NCBI RefSeq assembly: GCF_900996225.1
Contig: NZ_CAAJGL010000101.1
Location: 124,001-188,000, forward strand
DNA length: 64,000 nt
Origin: Paraburkholderia sp. BCC1884
GTDB lineage: Bacteria; Pseudomonadota; Gammaproteobacteria; Burkholderiales; Burkholderiaceae
Direction: 5' to 3'
Shown here: positions 34,477 through 43,029 of the stretch, piece after piece
How the letters are laid out: every line of letters begins with the position of its first letter
How positions within the stretch are numbered: the stretch's first letter is position 1
Made by a program: the position numbers and the translations under genes
The notes under the pieces: generated by a model
What the model was told of the DNA's origin: nothing
Seen by the model: only the letters and a program-made list of their open reading frames with translations
Database searches by the model: none

Positions 34477-35724
34477 ATGTTTGACAGAGCCCAAAGCACC
34501 ATCGCCAACGTCGATCCTGAACTCTGGAAAGTCATCGAGCAGGAAAACCGCCGTCAGGAAGAGCACATCGAACTGATCGCGTCGGAAAACTACACGAGCC
34601 CGGCCGTCATGGCTGCGCAAGGCTCGCAACTCACCAACAAGTACGCCGAAGGGTATCCCGGCAAGCGCTATTACGGCGGCTGCGAATACGTCGATATCGT
34701 TGAGCAACTCGCGATCGATCGTGTGAAGCAGCTGTTCGGCGCCGAAGCCGCCAACGTGCAGCCGAACTCCGGGTCGCAGGCGAACCAGGGCGTGTTCTTC
34801 GCCATGCTCAAGCCGGGCGACACGATCATGGGCATGAGTCTCGCGCACGGCGGTCACCTCACGCACGGTTCGCCGGTCAACATGTCGGGCAAGTGGTTCA
34901 ACGTGGTGAGCTACGGCCTGAACGAAGCCGAAGACATCGACTACGAAGCTGCCGAGAAGCTCGCGCAGGAACACAAGCCGAAGCTGATCGTGGCGGGTGC
35001 TTCGGCGTTCGCGCTGCGCATCGATTTCGAGCGCCTGTCGAAGATCGCCAAATCGGTCGGCGCGTATTTCATGGTCGACATGGCTCACTACGCCGGCCTG
35101 ATCGCGGCGGGTGTGTATCCGAATCCGGTGCCGTTCGCCGACTTCGTCACCACGACCACGCACAAGAGCCTGCGCGGCCCGCGTGGTGGCGTGATCCTGA
35201 TGAAGGCCGAGTTCGAGAAGCAGATCAACTCGGCGATCTTCCCGGGCATTCAGGGTGGTCCGTTGATGCACGTGATCGCCGGTAAGGCGGTGGCGTTCAA
35301 GGAAGCGCTGGCGCCGGAATTCAAGACCTATCAGCAGCAGGTCGTCGACAACGCACGCGTGCTGGCTGAAACGCTGGTCAAGCGCGGTCTGCGTATCGTC
35401 TCCGGCCGCACTGAAAGCCACGTGATGCTGGTCGATCTGCGCGCGAAGAAGATCACCGGCAAGGCAGCGGAAGCGGCCCTCGGCGCGGCGCACATCACGG
35501 TCAACAAGAACGCGATCCCGAATGACCCGGAAAAGCCGTTCGTGACGAGCGGAGTGCGTCTGGGTTCGCCAGCCATGACCACGCGTGGTTTCGGTGTCAA
35601 GGAAGCGGAGCAGGTGGGTAACCTGATCGCCGACGTGCTGGACAATCCGGAAGACGCCGCCACGATCGAACGTGTGCGCGGCCAGGTTGCCGAGCTGACC
35701 CAACGCTTCCCGGTTTACCGCTAA
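34477..35724 (+). CDS. glyA: Serine hydroxymethyltransferase
   Basis: GlyA converts serine and tetrahydrofolate to glycine and 5,10-methylene-THF, the main source of one-carbon units. It is a 415-residue PLP enzyme. The N-terminal EEHIELIASENYTSPAVM, YPGKRYYGGCEYVD, and the PLP-lysine motif TTTTHKSLRGPRGG (Lys230) are diagnostic. It lies downstream of a ZTP riboswitch and six bases before nrdR. A 520-bp gap upstream contains that riboswitch and little else. Confidence 0.98.
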   Translation: MFDRAQSTIANVDPELWKVIEQENRRQEEHIELIASENYTSPAVMAAQGSQLTNKYAEGYPGKRYYGGCEYVDIVEQLAIDRVKQLFGAEAANVQPNSGSQANQGVFFAMLKPGDTIMGMSLAHGGHLTHGSPVNMSGKWFNVVSYGLNEAEDIDYEAAEKLAQEHKPKLIVAGASAFALRIDFERLSKIAKSVGAYFMVDMAHYAGLIAAGVYPNPVPFADFVTTTTHKSLRGPRGGVILMKAEFEKQINSAIFPGIQGGPLMHVIAGKAVAFKEALAPEFKTYQQQVVDNARVLAETLVKRGLRIVSGRTESHVMLVDLRAKKITGKAAEAALGAAHITVNKNAIPNDPEKPFVTSGVRLGSPAMTTRGFGVKEAEQVGNLIADVLDNPEDAATIERVRGQVAELTQRFPVYR

Positions 35725-35730
35725 GCCGCC

Positions 35731-36213
35731 ATGCACTGCCCTTTCTGCCGTCACGCCGATACGCAGGTTGTCGACTCGCGCGTATCCGAAGACGGCGCAA
35801 CGATTCGCCGGCGCCGCCGTTGCCCGGCCTGCGACAAACGTTTCACGACGTATGAGCGGGTCGAGCTGGCGTTGCCGTCGGTCGTCAAGAAAGATGGCAG
35901 CCGCACGGAATTCGACCGCCGCAAGATCGTCGCGAGCATGCAACTGGCGCTGCGCAAGCGCCCGGTCGCAGCAGACGCGATCGACGCGGCCGTTGCCCGC
36001 ATCGAGTACCAGTTGCTCGGCAGCGGCGAGCGCGAGGTGCGCAGTGAGCGTCTCGGCGAACTCGTGATGAACGAGTTGCGTGCGCTCGACACGATCGCCT
36101 ACGTGCGCTTTGCTTCTGTCTACAGGCGCTTCGAGGACGTCTCCGAATTCGAAGACGTGATCGAAGAATTCCGTCGCGCCTCGTCGCCTCCCAAGCCTCC
36201 TCGCAAACGCTGA
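35731..36213 (+). CDS. nrdR: Transcriptional repressor NrdR
   Basis: A 160-residue repressor of ribonucleotide reductase genes. The zinc ribbon uses C3, C6, C31 and C34 (MHCPFC and CPAC). An ATP-cone at about 46-136 senses ATP/dATP (VVKKDGSRTEFDRRKI). It acts by binding NrdR boxes near nrd promoters. It follows glyA by 6 bp, the conserved glyA-nrdR pair, so the riboswitch may also affect it. Confidence 0.97.
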   Translation: MHCPFCRHADTQVVDSRVSEDGATIRRRRRCPACDKRFTTYERVELALPSVVKKDGSRTEFDRRKIVASMQLALRKRPVAADAIDAAVARIEYQLLGSGEREVRSERLGELVMNELRALDTIAYVRFASVYRRFEDVSEFEDVIEEFRRASSPPKPPRKR

Positions 36214-36419
36214 GCGCACTCGCGCCTCGCGGTGCGCCTCAGCCGTTTTCTCCCGCGTTCTTTCACGCATCCGTATCTCCCCGTTTCCGTAATGTAATGA
36301 ATGGTCGCGTGCATTTTTGCGCGGGATAACGCCTGAATGCCACCTGGCCATTCGGCCGATTGTTGCGCCCTCGGTGAATCGATACATTGGCGGCGTGTTC
36401 GAAACGATCAGGGATGCAG

Positions 36420-36980
36420 ATGAAATACCTTGGACTCTGTCCGCCGCCGCGTCGCGGCTTCACGCTCATCGAGGCGCTGGCTGTCGTCGCGTTGCTCGCG
36501 GTGATGACGGTGATGGTGGCGCCCACCTTTGTCGCGTGGCGGGTGCGGGACGCGGTCGACGCGCGCGCCAGGGCGCTTATCGAGTCGCTCGCCTATGCGC
36601 GCAGCGAAGCCTTGCGCCGCGGTTCGCGCATTACCGTTTGCCGTATCGACGCGGCCCGGCATTGTCTTGCCGCAGGGCAGCCGTGCGGCAATGGCATCGT
36701 GGACTGGGCTTGCGGCTGGGGCGTGTTCGCTGAACGGAATGGCGCTCTCTCGCTGCTGCGCGCTCAGCCGCTGCTTGCCTCGGTCAGCATCGCCGGAGCG
36801 CAAACCAATCTCACATTTACGCCGCCCGCCGGGCAGTTGATCGGCACGTTCCGTAGTTTCGATATTGCTCCGCGTGTCACCTCCAAAGCGGTGCAGGGAG
36901 ATAAATGGCGACGCTGTATCCGGATCGCGGCGGGTGGTCGCTCGCGGATCGTCGACGGCGCGTGCGGGGCCACGTCATGA
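36420..36980 (+). CDS. Type IV pilus minor pilin FimT/GspH-like
   Basis: A 186-residue prepilin. RRGFTLIEALAVVALLAVM gives the type IV class III cleavage site, with processing after Gly and Glu at +5. The GspH/FimT domain follows (ARALIESLAYARSEALRRG, ITVCRID, CGNGIVDWACGWGVF). It would prime or decorate type IV pili and can be involved in DNA uptake. ATG 36420 follows AGGG by several bases; ATG 36414 is an equal option. It opens a five-gene operon joined by 4-nt overlaps. Confidence 0.88.
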   Translation: MKYLGLCPPPRRGFTLIEALAVVALLAVMTVMVAPTFVAWRVRDAVDARARALIESLAYARSEALRRGSRITVCRIDAARHCLAAGQPCGNGIVDWACGWGVFAERNGALSLLRAQPLLASVSIAGAQTNLTFTPPAGQLIGTFRSFDIAPRVTSKAVQGDKWRRCIRIAAGGRSRIVDGACGATS

Positions 36981-37423
36981 GGCGGCGTTCACGGGAACGG
37001 CGTTCATGCCACCACGCGTTGAAGTGCTGCGGCAGCTCGCTGATCGAGGTCATGCTGGCCGTTGCATTGATGTCGGTGACTACGTTTGGCCTCATCGCCG
37101 GCCAGTTGTGGACGGCGCGCGAAGCCCGCGCCATGTCGCTGCGTGAGCACGCCGCGTGGCTCGCGGATTCTGTCGCGGAGGCGGCGAGCGCGTCGACCTC
37201 GGGCGATGCAGCGATGGGCCAGTTGAACGCGCGTGCGGCGGCGCTGCTGCCACATGGTCAGGCCGTGCTCAGCGAGAGCGGTGGCGTGTCCGTCGCGCGA
37301 GTCATGTGGCTCGCTCCGCTTGATCTGCCGCGCACCGGCGACGTCATCGACAAGCCGGAACCGTGTGGTGGGGTGGATGCGCCAGCCGGCTCGTCATGTG
37401 TCGCGTTGGCATTCGCAAGATGA
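36977..37423 (+). CDS. Type IV pilus minor pilin PilV-like
   Basis: A 148-residue prepilin. The cleavage region is CCGSSLIEVMLAVALMSVTT: Gly at -1, and Ser instead of Phe or Met at +1, with Glu at +5. The hydrophobic helix runs to about residue 42. The body is short and has no recognised domain. Its start overlaps the previous stop by four bases, and its own stop overlaps the next start. Position and size match PilV of the FimT-PilV-PilW-PilX-PilE order. Confidence 0.82.
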   Translation: MRRRSRERRSCHHALKCCGSSLIEVMLAVALMSVTTFGLIAGQLWTAREARAMSLREHAAWLADSVAEAASASTSGDAAMGQLNARAAALLPHGQAVLSESGGVSVARVMWLAPLDLPRTGDVIDKPEPCGGVDAPAGSSCVALAFAR

Positions 37424-38229
37424 GGCGGCTTTCCTCTCCTTTGCACGGCCATACGCTGCTCGAGTTCGTGATCGCAATGGCGCTCGGACTGTTGGTGACA
37501 GCGGCCGTCGTGTCGCTGTATTCGGCCCAACGCATTGCATTCGACCACGCGAGCGACGCGACGCGCATCCGGGAGGCGGGTTTGACCGCGCTCACGTTGA
37601 TCGGTCAGCAGTTGCAAATGGCGGGCTTCGTGCCAGCGGACGTCGCACGCTATGACGCCGCACCGCCGTTATTCGGCTGCTCGGGCGGACGCCCAACAGG
37701 TGCCGACGACGCCGCGGCATGCGAGACGTTGACGGGGCGCTCCGACGGCGTGGCTGTCCGCTACGTCGGGGACAACGTTTCGACGTGGCCGTCGGCCGCT
37801 GGCCAGACCACCGACTGTCTCGGGCAAGCGGTCACCAGCAGCAACGCGGCGCTGGGTGACCGGGGTGTGCCGATCGTCAACCGTTACTTTGCCAAGGCGA
37901 GTGGCTCGACCGGCGAGCCGGAGCTTTATTGCGAAGGCAATGGCAAGACAGGATCGGCTCAACCGCTGGTCGAGGGCGTGGAGCGCCTCCGGGTCAAGTA
38001 CTGGCTGGCGGGCAGGCTCGAGGCGATCGACGCATCCGTGCTCACGGCCGATCAGTGGACGAAAGTCGTGGCCGTGGATCTTTGCGTACTCGTACGCGGC
38101 GCACCGCAAGGGCGACATGTGCGCTACGTCGATTGCGACGGCGTCGCGAGTGTCGGCGCTGATGCTCGGCCGCGTCAAGCGTTCTGGCGACGAGTGGCGC
38201 TTCGCAATCAGGGGGAGGACGCGCTATGA
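37420..38229 (+). CDS. Type IV pilus minor pilin PilW-like
   Basis: A 269-residue prepilin. LHGHTLLEFVIAMALGLLVT shows Gly at -1, His at +1 and Glu at +5, followed by the membrane helix. The PilW-type C-terminal domain includes VEGVERLRVKYWLAG and QWTKVVAVDLCVLVR, which are typical. PilW joins PilV, PilX and FimT in the pilus tip initiation complex. Coupled by ATGA overlaps on both sides. Confidence 0.87.
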   Translation: MRRLSSPLHGHTLLEFVIAMALGLLVTAAVVSLYSAQRIAFDHASDATRIREAGLTALTLIGQQLQMAGFVPADVARYDAAPPLFGCSGGRPTGADDAAACETLTGRSDGVAVRYVGDNVSTWPSAAGQTTDCLGQAVTSSNAALGDRGVPIVNRYFAKASGSTGEPELYCEGNGKTGSAQPLVEGVERLRVKYWLAGRLEAIDASVLTADQWTKVVAVDLCVLVRGAPQGRHVRYVDCDGVASVGADARPRQAFWRRVALRNQGEDAL

Positions 38230-38792
38230 CAAGGCTGCACAGCAGGGCGGTGCGTCGCCGTGTTTCCGTGAGACTGGCGCTACGCAGCAATCGTCATCGC
38301 GGCACGATCTTGCCGATCGTCCTCCTTATCTCAGCGATGATGCTCGCCACCTCCGCCGCCTGGTTCGAAACAACGCTTACGGCGGCACGGAGCACCACCA
38401 ATGTGGGCGACTACCTGCAGGCCTTCCATGCCGCGGACTCTGCGTTGAACCTGTGTGTACGGAACGTCATTGCGTCGATCGGCGACGGGGCGACGTCGCT
38501 ATCGCCGTCACTGCCGGTCGCCGCGACTGAACCGGCGCAATGGAAAACCGAAGCGGGCTTCGAGGCGAACGCCATCGCGCCCATTGCTCAATGGCCGGGA
38601 TCGCTGCGCCCACCACAATGTCTGATCGAGGCATGGCGCCTCGCCACTCGCGCCGACGCGCAAGCCTATCTGCTGACCTCGCGTGGCTTTGGCCGAAGCA
38701 GGGACTCGCAAGTATGGTTGCAGTTGGAACTGGTGATCGACGGCGAGAAGATCGAGCGTCACTGGCGACGTGTGGCCGCGAGGCCATTTTGA
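38226..38792 (+). CDS. Type IV pilus assembly protein PilX-like
   Basis: A 188-residue protein. After an Arg-rich start comes RGTILPIVLLISAMMLATSA, the PilX-type N-terminal helix with Gly before it and no Glu at +5, as is usual for PilX/GspK-like subunits. The rest contains QAFHAADSALNLCVRNV, a PilX-like stretch. It lacks a longer domain and is short. Overlaps pilW by four bases; pilE-like follows after 10 bp. Confidence 0.82.
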   Translation: MTRLHSRAVRRRVSVRLALRSNRHRGTILPIVLLISAMMLATSAAWFETTLTAARSTTNVGDYLQAFHAADSALNLCVRNVIASIGDGATSLSPSLPVAATEPAQWKTEAGFEANAIAPIAQWPGSLRPPQCLIEAWRLATRADAQAYLLTSRGFGRSRDSQVWLQLELVIDGEKIERHWRRVAARPF

Positions 38793-38802
38793 TGGAGGCT
38801 CC

Positions 38803-39234
38803 ATGACCAGGCGGTCGGCATACGCATTCACGCTGCTTGAACTGGTGATCGCGCTGGCGATCGCCGCGACGCTGGCGGTCTTCGCCATCCCGACGTATCG
38901 CAGCCATATTGCCCGAACGCATCGAATCGATGCGTCGGCGGCACTCTACAGGGCCGCACAGTTTGTCGAAGCCGCAACGAGCGATGCTCCCGCCACGCTG
39001 CCACCGGGCCTCGATCAGGCGCCGCAATTCGGCACGCCGGTCTATCGATTGCAGGTGCTACCAGCGGACGAAACGAATGGAGGTTATTCGCTTGAAGCCG
39101 TGCCCGGCGAAACCAGTCCGATGCGCAATGATCCGTGCGGTGTCTTTACGCTCGATGCGACAGGGCAGCGAGGTAACCGAAACGGGACGAACAGTGGAAT
39201 GCCGGCAAGCGGCGAATGCTGGAACACGCCTTAG
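38803..39234 (+). CDS. Type IV pilin PilE-like minor subunit with Ala at -1
   Basis: A 143-residue prepilin. AYAFTLLELVIALAIAATL is a standard pilin helix with Glu at +5, but the residue before the cleavage site is Ala, where Gly is nearly invariant. The body has NDPCGVFTLDATGQRGN and ends NSGMPASGECWNTP, the PilE-type C-terminal disulphide region. GGAGG lies before the ATG at 38803; the longer frame is an overlap into pilX. It is the final gene of the minor pilin operon. Confidence 0.88.
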   Translation: MTRRSAYAFTLLELVIALAIAATLAVFAIPTYRSHIARTHRIDASAALYRAAQFVEAATSDAPATLPPGLDQAPQFGTPVYRLQVLPADETNGGYSLEAVPGETSPMRNDPCGVFTLDATGQRGNRNGTNSGMPASGECWNTP

Positions 39235-39287
39235 CCCGAGCGCCGCCGTTTGCAACGCCCCTTAGCCCGAGCACCGCATCGCCGCAA

Positions 39288-39767
39288 TCAATACCCGCTA
39301 TCGGTCGACTCGCTCGTCGCACCAGTCGACATTGCGCGATCGCGCTTCATCTGCTGCCAGATTCGGTACGCTTCCCAAGCGGTCAGTCCAATGCCGCCCC
39401 ACTTGAGTGCGGGCTTTGCACTGGCGACGACAGTTTCGCGCAACGGCTTGGCGAGCACGAGCGAGGCGATCGAGCTGATAAGCGGATATTGCTTGAGCAG
39501 CGCACCGATGCTGCCGGCATTGAGCACGCTTGCCTTGGAGCCGCTGCCCATGCGCATGCCGCCGAAGCCCGGCACGAAGAACTTGAGCCAGCTGAAGTGG
39601 GTCACAGCCTGGCGCAACTCGATGGTCGCCTGAGCAAGTTCGAGGCGCTCGACATCCGCGCGAACCAGCAGCAGTTCCTTGCGCAGGGCTCGCAAATGCG
39701 GCGCGCTCAAATCTTTAGCCTGGTGGCGCTTGTTACGAAACGCGGTATCGGAATGGGTCTGGCTCAT
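39288..39767 (-). CDS. DUF3318 domain protein
   Basis: A 159-residue protein that I take to be of the DUF3318 type found next to the yqjD/yqjE-like genes in Burkholderiaceae. The N-terminal half is helical and charged (HLRALRKELLLVRADVERLE). The central part has GFGGMRMGSGSKASVLN and then a hydrophobic stretch around 95-130. A Trp-rich segment (KWGGIGLTAWEAYRIWQQM) ends it. Function is unknown; the operon suggests inner-membrane association. It follows the holin-family gene by 33 bp. Confidence 0.75.
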   Translation of the reverse strand: MSQTHSDTAFRNKRHQAKDLSAPHLRALRKELLLVRADVERLELAQATIELRQAVTHFSWLKFFVPGFGGMRMGSGSKASVLNAGSIGALLKQYPLISSIASLVLAKPLRETVVASAKPALKWGGIGLTAWEAYRIWQQMKRDRAMSTGATSESTDSGY

Positions 39768-39800
39768 GGCGTGTCGGCGGCAGTTGAAAGGGAGCGGGGG

Positions 39801-40187
39801 TTACGGCTTGCGAAACACGTCGCGATCTTTTTCGAACTCCGCGATGGTCGCTTCGAACACCATGGGCGCATTGCGCAAGCCGCTGCGAGCTTTCAGCGCG
39901 CAAGCCAGTCCCGCAATGGCGTACACGGCGGTGATGGTGGCCAGCGCCTGCCATCGGTAGGTGTCCCAGAAGGCGATGGCGATCAGCGCCGTCAACGCTA
40001 TCAATGCCATGGTGGCGAGCATCATCGCGGCGAGGCCCAGAAATAGAACCGCGAGCAGTCGGTCTTTTTCTTCGGCGAGTTCGATGCCGACCAGTTCAAG
40101 CCGCGTCTGCAGGATGGCAAACACGGAGCCGATAATGCGGCGCAACGGACTATGTTCTCCGCGCTGCGATTGTGTGTCGATCGTCAT
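39801..40187 (-). CDS. YqjE-like membrane protein (phage holin family 3_6)
   Basis: A 128-residue protein starting MTIDTQSQRGEHSPLRR. After an amphipathic region (RIIGSVFAILQTRLELVGIELAEEKDR, split here as RLELVGIELAEEKDR) come two transmembrane helices at about 48-95, and then a charged tail. The family name includes 'holin', but members such as E. coli YqjE are chromosomal stress-related proteins, and no phage gene is nearby. The longer frame upstream adds 26 residues without pattern. Confidence 0.8.
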   Translation of the reverse strand: MTIDTQSQRGEHSPLRRIIGSVFAILQTRLELVGIELAEEKDRLLAVLFLGLAAMMLATMALIALTALIAIAFWDTYRWQALATITAVYAIAGLACALKARSGLRNAPMVFEATIAEFEKDRDVFRKP

Positions 40188-40323
40188 AGCTGTGGACGTT
40201 GCGCGTAAATGCCTAACCGGCGGCGCGAGCGCGCGCCAAGAGGAGCGGGCCAGCCAGTCACGCACCGGTCCGCTCGATTCGCTGATGCGCCGGACGCAGT
40301 CGCGTCCGGCGTTCTCAACAGCG

Positions 40324-40626
40324 TTACTTGCGATTGATCAACAGGCCCAGCAGCACGCCGGCGCCTGCAGCAATGCCGATGGAAGCCCACGGATGCTCAT
40401 GCACGTAGTCGTCGGTCGCGCGAGCAGCTTTCTTGCCCTTCTCGACCACCACGACCTGCACGTCAGCCGCTTTTTCCCTGGCCTGCTTCAGGCGCGTGAG
40501 CGCCGTTTCACGCAGTTCCGAAGCGCGCTCGCCCGTGGCGCTCGCGGCTTGTTTCAGCAGATCTTCAGCGTCCGCGAGGACGGTTTTGATATCCGACATC
40601 AATCTCTCCTTGTTGACTTCCGACAT
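40324..40626 (-). CDS. YqjD/ElaB family membrane-anchored protein (DUF883)
   Basis: A 100-residue protein: a long helical, charged N-terminal part (DIKTVLADAEDLLKQAASAT) and a C-terminal membrane anchor with the Gly-rich end HPWASIGIAAGAGVLLGLLI. E. coli YqjD and ElaB bind ribosomes to the inner membrane in stationary phase. It is the first gene of a yqjD-yqjE-DUF3318 operon on the minus strand. The ATG follows a run of purines near 40630. Confidence 0.88.
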   Translation of the reverse strand: MSEVNKERLMSDIKTVLADAEDLLKQAASATGERASELRETALTRLKQAREKAADVQVVVVEKGKKAARATDDYVHEHPWASIGIAAGAGVLLGLLINRK

Positions 40627-40968
40627 TTGACAGCTCCCTTTCTTTTCACGTCACGCGTGAATCGTAACTAAAGAAACGGTCGCTGGCGAGCGCAGTGCCC
40701 GGTTGAGTCGAATCGACGCACGAACCGTTCCCGGCTGAAGCAAAGCCCAGAAATGCTTCCTCCTGCGGAACCTTACAGGCAAAGTTTGCCTAAGATGGAG
40801 TTGATCTGTCCCGCAAAGTTTCCACTATAGCGGTGAAAATTACAAAAACGCATAACGGTGTGACGCGATGTTCGTTCGCCGCAGGCGCCTGCTCCCGTAT
40901 ACTTTAGTTTTGCCGGGGCTGCGGGCGATCAACCGCACTAAAAGTCCGAACACTTCAAGGAGATGGTT
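40627..40968. other. Divergent intergenic region with a candidate peroxiredoxin promoter
   Basis: A 342-bp region between the yqjD-like operon and the peroxiredoxin gene, with no gene in it. A candidate promoter for the peroxiredoxin is TTCGCC (40875-40880), a 17-bp spacer, and TATACT (40898-40903); the -10 is good and the -35 weak. No OxyR-like repeat was recognised with confidence. Confidence 0.4.
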
Positions 40969-41607
40969 ATGAGTCTACGTCTTGGCGATATTGCGCCGGA
41001 TTTCGAGCAGGAATCGAGTGTCGGTCGAATCAAGTTCCATGAGTGGCTGGGCGATAGCTGGGGCGTGCTGTTCTCGCACCCCGCCGATTTCACGCCGGTC
41101 TGCACGACCGAGCTCGGCCTGACCGCCAAACTGGCTAGCGAATTCGAAAAACGCAACGTGAAGACCATCGCGTTGTCGGTCGACAGCGCCGAATCGCACA
41201 AGGAATGGATCAAGGACATCAACGAGACTCAGGCGGCCAGCGTCGGCTTCCCGATCCTCGCCGACGGCGACCGCAAAGTGGCCGAGCTGTACGACATGAT
41301 CCATCCGAATGCCAACGAAACCCTCACGGTTCGTTCGCTTTTCGTGATCGACCCGAAGAAGAAGGTGCGCTTGATCATCACGTATCCGGCCAGCACCGGC
41401 CGCAACTTCGACGAAGTCCTGCGCGTGATCGATTCGCTGCAACTCACCGACAACTACTCGGTGGCGACGCCGGGCAACTGGAAGCAGGGCGATGACGTGG
41501 TGATCGTCCCGTCGCTGAAAGACGAGGAAGTCATCAAGCAGAAATTCCCGAAGGGCTACAAGGCATTGCGCCCGTACCTTCGCCTGACACCGCAGCCGAA
41601 CAAGTAA
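40969..41607 (+). CDS. 1-Cys peroxiredoxin (Prx6 type)
   Basis: A 212-residue peroxiredoxin that reduces hydrogen peroxide and organic hydroperoxides. The peroxidatic cysteine is Cys45 in HPADFTPVCTTELG, and there is no other cysteine in the protein, so it is a 1-Cys enzyme that needs an external reductant. The C-terminal dimer region (NWKQGDDVVIVPSLKDEEV) is typical of the Prx6 class. ATG 40969 is chosen because AAGGAG sits six bases upstream; the in-frame ATG at 40963 overlaps that site. A strong terminator follows. Confidence 0.93.
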   Translation: MSLRLGDIAPDFEQESSVGRIKFHEWLGDSWGVLFSHPADFTPVCTTELGLTAKLASEFEKRNVKTIALSVDSAESHKEWIKDINETQAASVGFPILADGDRKVAELYDMIHPNANETLTVRSLFVIDPKKKVRLIITYPASTGRNFDEVLRVIDSLQLTDNYSVATPGNWKQGDDVVIVPSLKDEEVIKQKFPKGYKALRPYLRLTPQPNK

Positions 41608-41626
41608 GCAGGGCGGCACGCGGTAA

Positions 41627-41663
41627 AACAAAAGGCCGGTTCATGACGAACCGGCCTTTTGTT
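41627..41663. terminator. Bidirectional terminator after the peroxiredoxin gene
   Basis: A perfect 16-bp stem (AACAAAAGGCCGGTTC and its complement) with a 5-nt ATGAC loop, flanked by A- and T-rich ends. It lies between the convergent peroxiredoxin and glutaryl-CoA dehydrogenase genes. Confidence 0.92.
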
Positions 41664-41733
41664 CCTGATGAGCCCGACTCCGCCAGCCTCGACGGAATCG
41701 GCGCATCGCAACAGCACGACGCCAACGGCTGCG

Positions 41734-42924
41734 TCAGAAAAACGCCTGAATGCCCGTTTGCGCGCGCCCGAGAATCAGCGCGTGAATGTCGTGCGTGCCT
41801 TCATAGGTGTTCACCACTTCCAGGTTCACCAGATGCCGGGCGATGCCGAACTCGTCCGAGATGCCGTTGCCGCCGAGCATGTCGCGTGCGAGCCGCGCAA
41901 TGTCCAACGCCTTGCCGCACGAGTTGCGCTTCATGATCGAGGTGATTTCCACGGCTGCAGTGCCTTCGTCCTTCATGCGGCCGAGGCGTAGCACGCCTTG
42001 CAGACCAAGCGTGATTTCCGTCTGCATATCAGCGAGTTTCTTCTGGATCAACTGGTTCGCCGCGAGCGGCCGGCCGAACTGCTTGCGATCCAGCACATAC
42101 TGGCGGGCGGTATGCCAGCACGCTTCGGCCGCACCGAGCGCGCCCCAGGCGATGCCGTAGCGCGCCGAATTCAGACACGTGAACGGGCCACGCAAACCGC
42201 TGACTTCCGGGAAGCGGTTTTCTTCCGGCACGAACACTTCGTCCATCACGACTTCGCCGGTGATCGAGGCGCGCAGGCCCACCTTGCTATGGATGGTCGG
42301 CGCCGACAGGCCCTTCCAGCCCTTCTCGAGAATGAAGCCGCGAATCGAATCCTTGCCGTTTTCCTCGAGCTTGGCCCACACGACGAACACATCCGCGATC
42401 GGCGAATTGGTGATCCACATTTTCGAGCCCGACAGCGAGTAGCCGCCGTCCACTTTCTTTGCGCGCGTGACCATGCTGCCCGGATCGGAACCGTGATTCG
42501 GCTCGGTCAGGCCGAAGCAGCCGATCCATTCGCCGGTGGCAAGCTTGGGCAAGTATTTCTGTTTCTGCGCTTCGGAGCCGAATTCGTAGATCGGCACCAT
42601 GACGAGCGACGACTGTACCGACATCATCGACCGATAGCCGGAGTCGACGCGCTCCACTTCGCGCGCGATCAAACCGTATGCCACGTAGTTCAGACCGGGG
42701 CCGCCGTACTGTTCGGGGATGGTCGGGCCGAGCAGGCCGAGCTCGCCCATTTCGCGGAAGATCTCGATGTCGGTCTTCTCATGGCGAAACGCTTCGAGCA
42801 CGCGCGGCTGCAGCTTGTCCTGCGAGTAAGCCGCGGCGGCGTCGCGCACCATGCGCTCGTCTTCGGTGAGCTGCTGATCCAGCAGCAACGGATCTTCCCA
42901 GTGGAACTGCGCGGCTTCGGCCAT
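41734..42924 (-). CDS. gcdH: Glutaryl-CoA dehydrogenase
   Basis: A 396-residue FAD-dependent acyl-CoA dehydrogenase. It oxidises and decarboxylates glutaryl-CoA to crotonyl-CoA in lysine and tryptophan catabolism. The beta-domain motifs GCFGLTEPNHGSDPGSM and MWITNSPIADVFVVWAK and the catalytic region VNTYEGTHDIHALILGRA (Glu in YEGTHD) match GcdH rather than short-chain dehydrogenases. An IclR regulator gene is divergent, with an operator-like palindrome between them. The neighbouring pathway genes are not in this window. Confidence 0.93.
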   Translation of the reverse strand: MAEAAQFHWEDPLLLDQQLTEDERMVRDAAAAYSQDKLQPRVLEAFRHEKTDIEIFREMGELGLLGPTIPEQYGGPGLNYVAYGLIAREVERVDSGYRSMMSVQSSLVMVPIYEFGSEAQKQKYLPKLATGEWIGCFGLTEPNHGSDPGSMVTRAKKVDGGYSLSGSKMWITNSPIADVFVVWAKLEENGKDSIRGFILEKGWKGLSAPTIHSKVGLRASITGEVVMDEVFVPEENRFPEVSGLRGPFTCLNSARYGIAWGALGAAEACWHTARQYVLDRKQFGRPLAANQLIQKKLADMQTEITLGLQGVLRLGRMKDEGTAAVEITSIMKRNSCGKALDIARLARDMLGGNGISDEFGIARHLVNLEVVNTYEGTHDIHALILGRAQTGIQAFF

Positions 42925-42977
42925 GACCTATCTCCTGATTCTTTGCTTGACGAACAACTTGTCCATGCTTGACTTAA

Positions 42978-42994
42978 GTTCCGCTATGCGAAAC
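42978..42994. promoter_or_regulatory. Candidate IclR operator between gcdH and iclR
   Basis: GTTCCGCTATGCGAAAC has 7-bp arms with one mismatch around TAT. It is central in the 105-bp divergent region. IclR proteins commonly bind such imperfect palindromes, so it may control both genes. Confidence 0.4.
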
Positions 42995-43029
42995 AATGTT
43001 TTGCAAACCACGTCCGAGTGTACCATCCC

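Noticed and set aside
33952..36387. A very long open frame on the minus strand continuing upstream of ydfG across the riboswitch, glyA and nrdR
   Set aside because: It is the antisense of recognised plus-strand genes, is rich in Arg and His, has no family pattern, and ydfG has its own ribosome binding site and start at 33951.
39801..40187. A phage holin suggesting a prophage remnant
   Set aside because: The family name is historical; the gene sits in a yqjD-yqjE-type operon, and no phage genes, integrase or att site are nearby.
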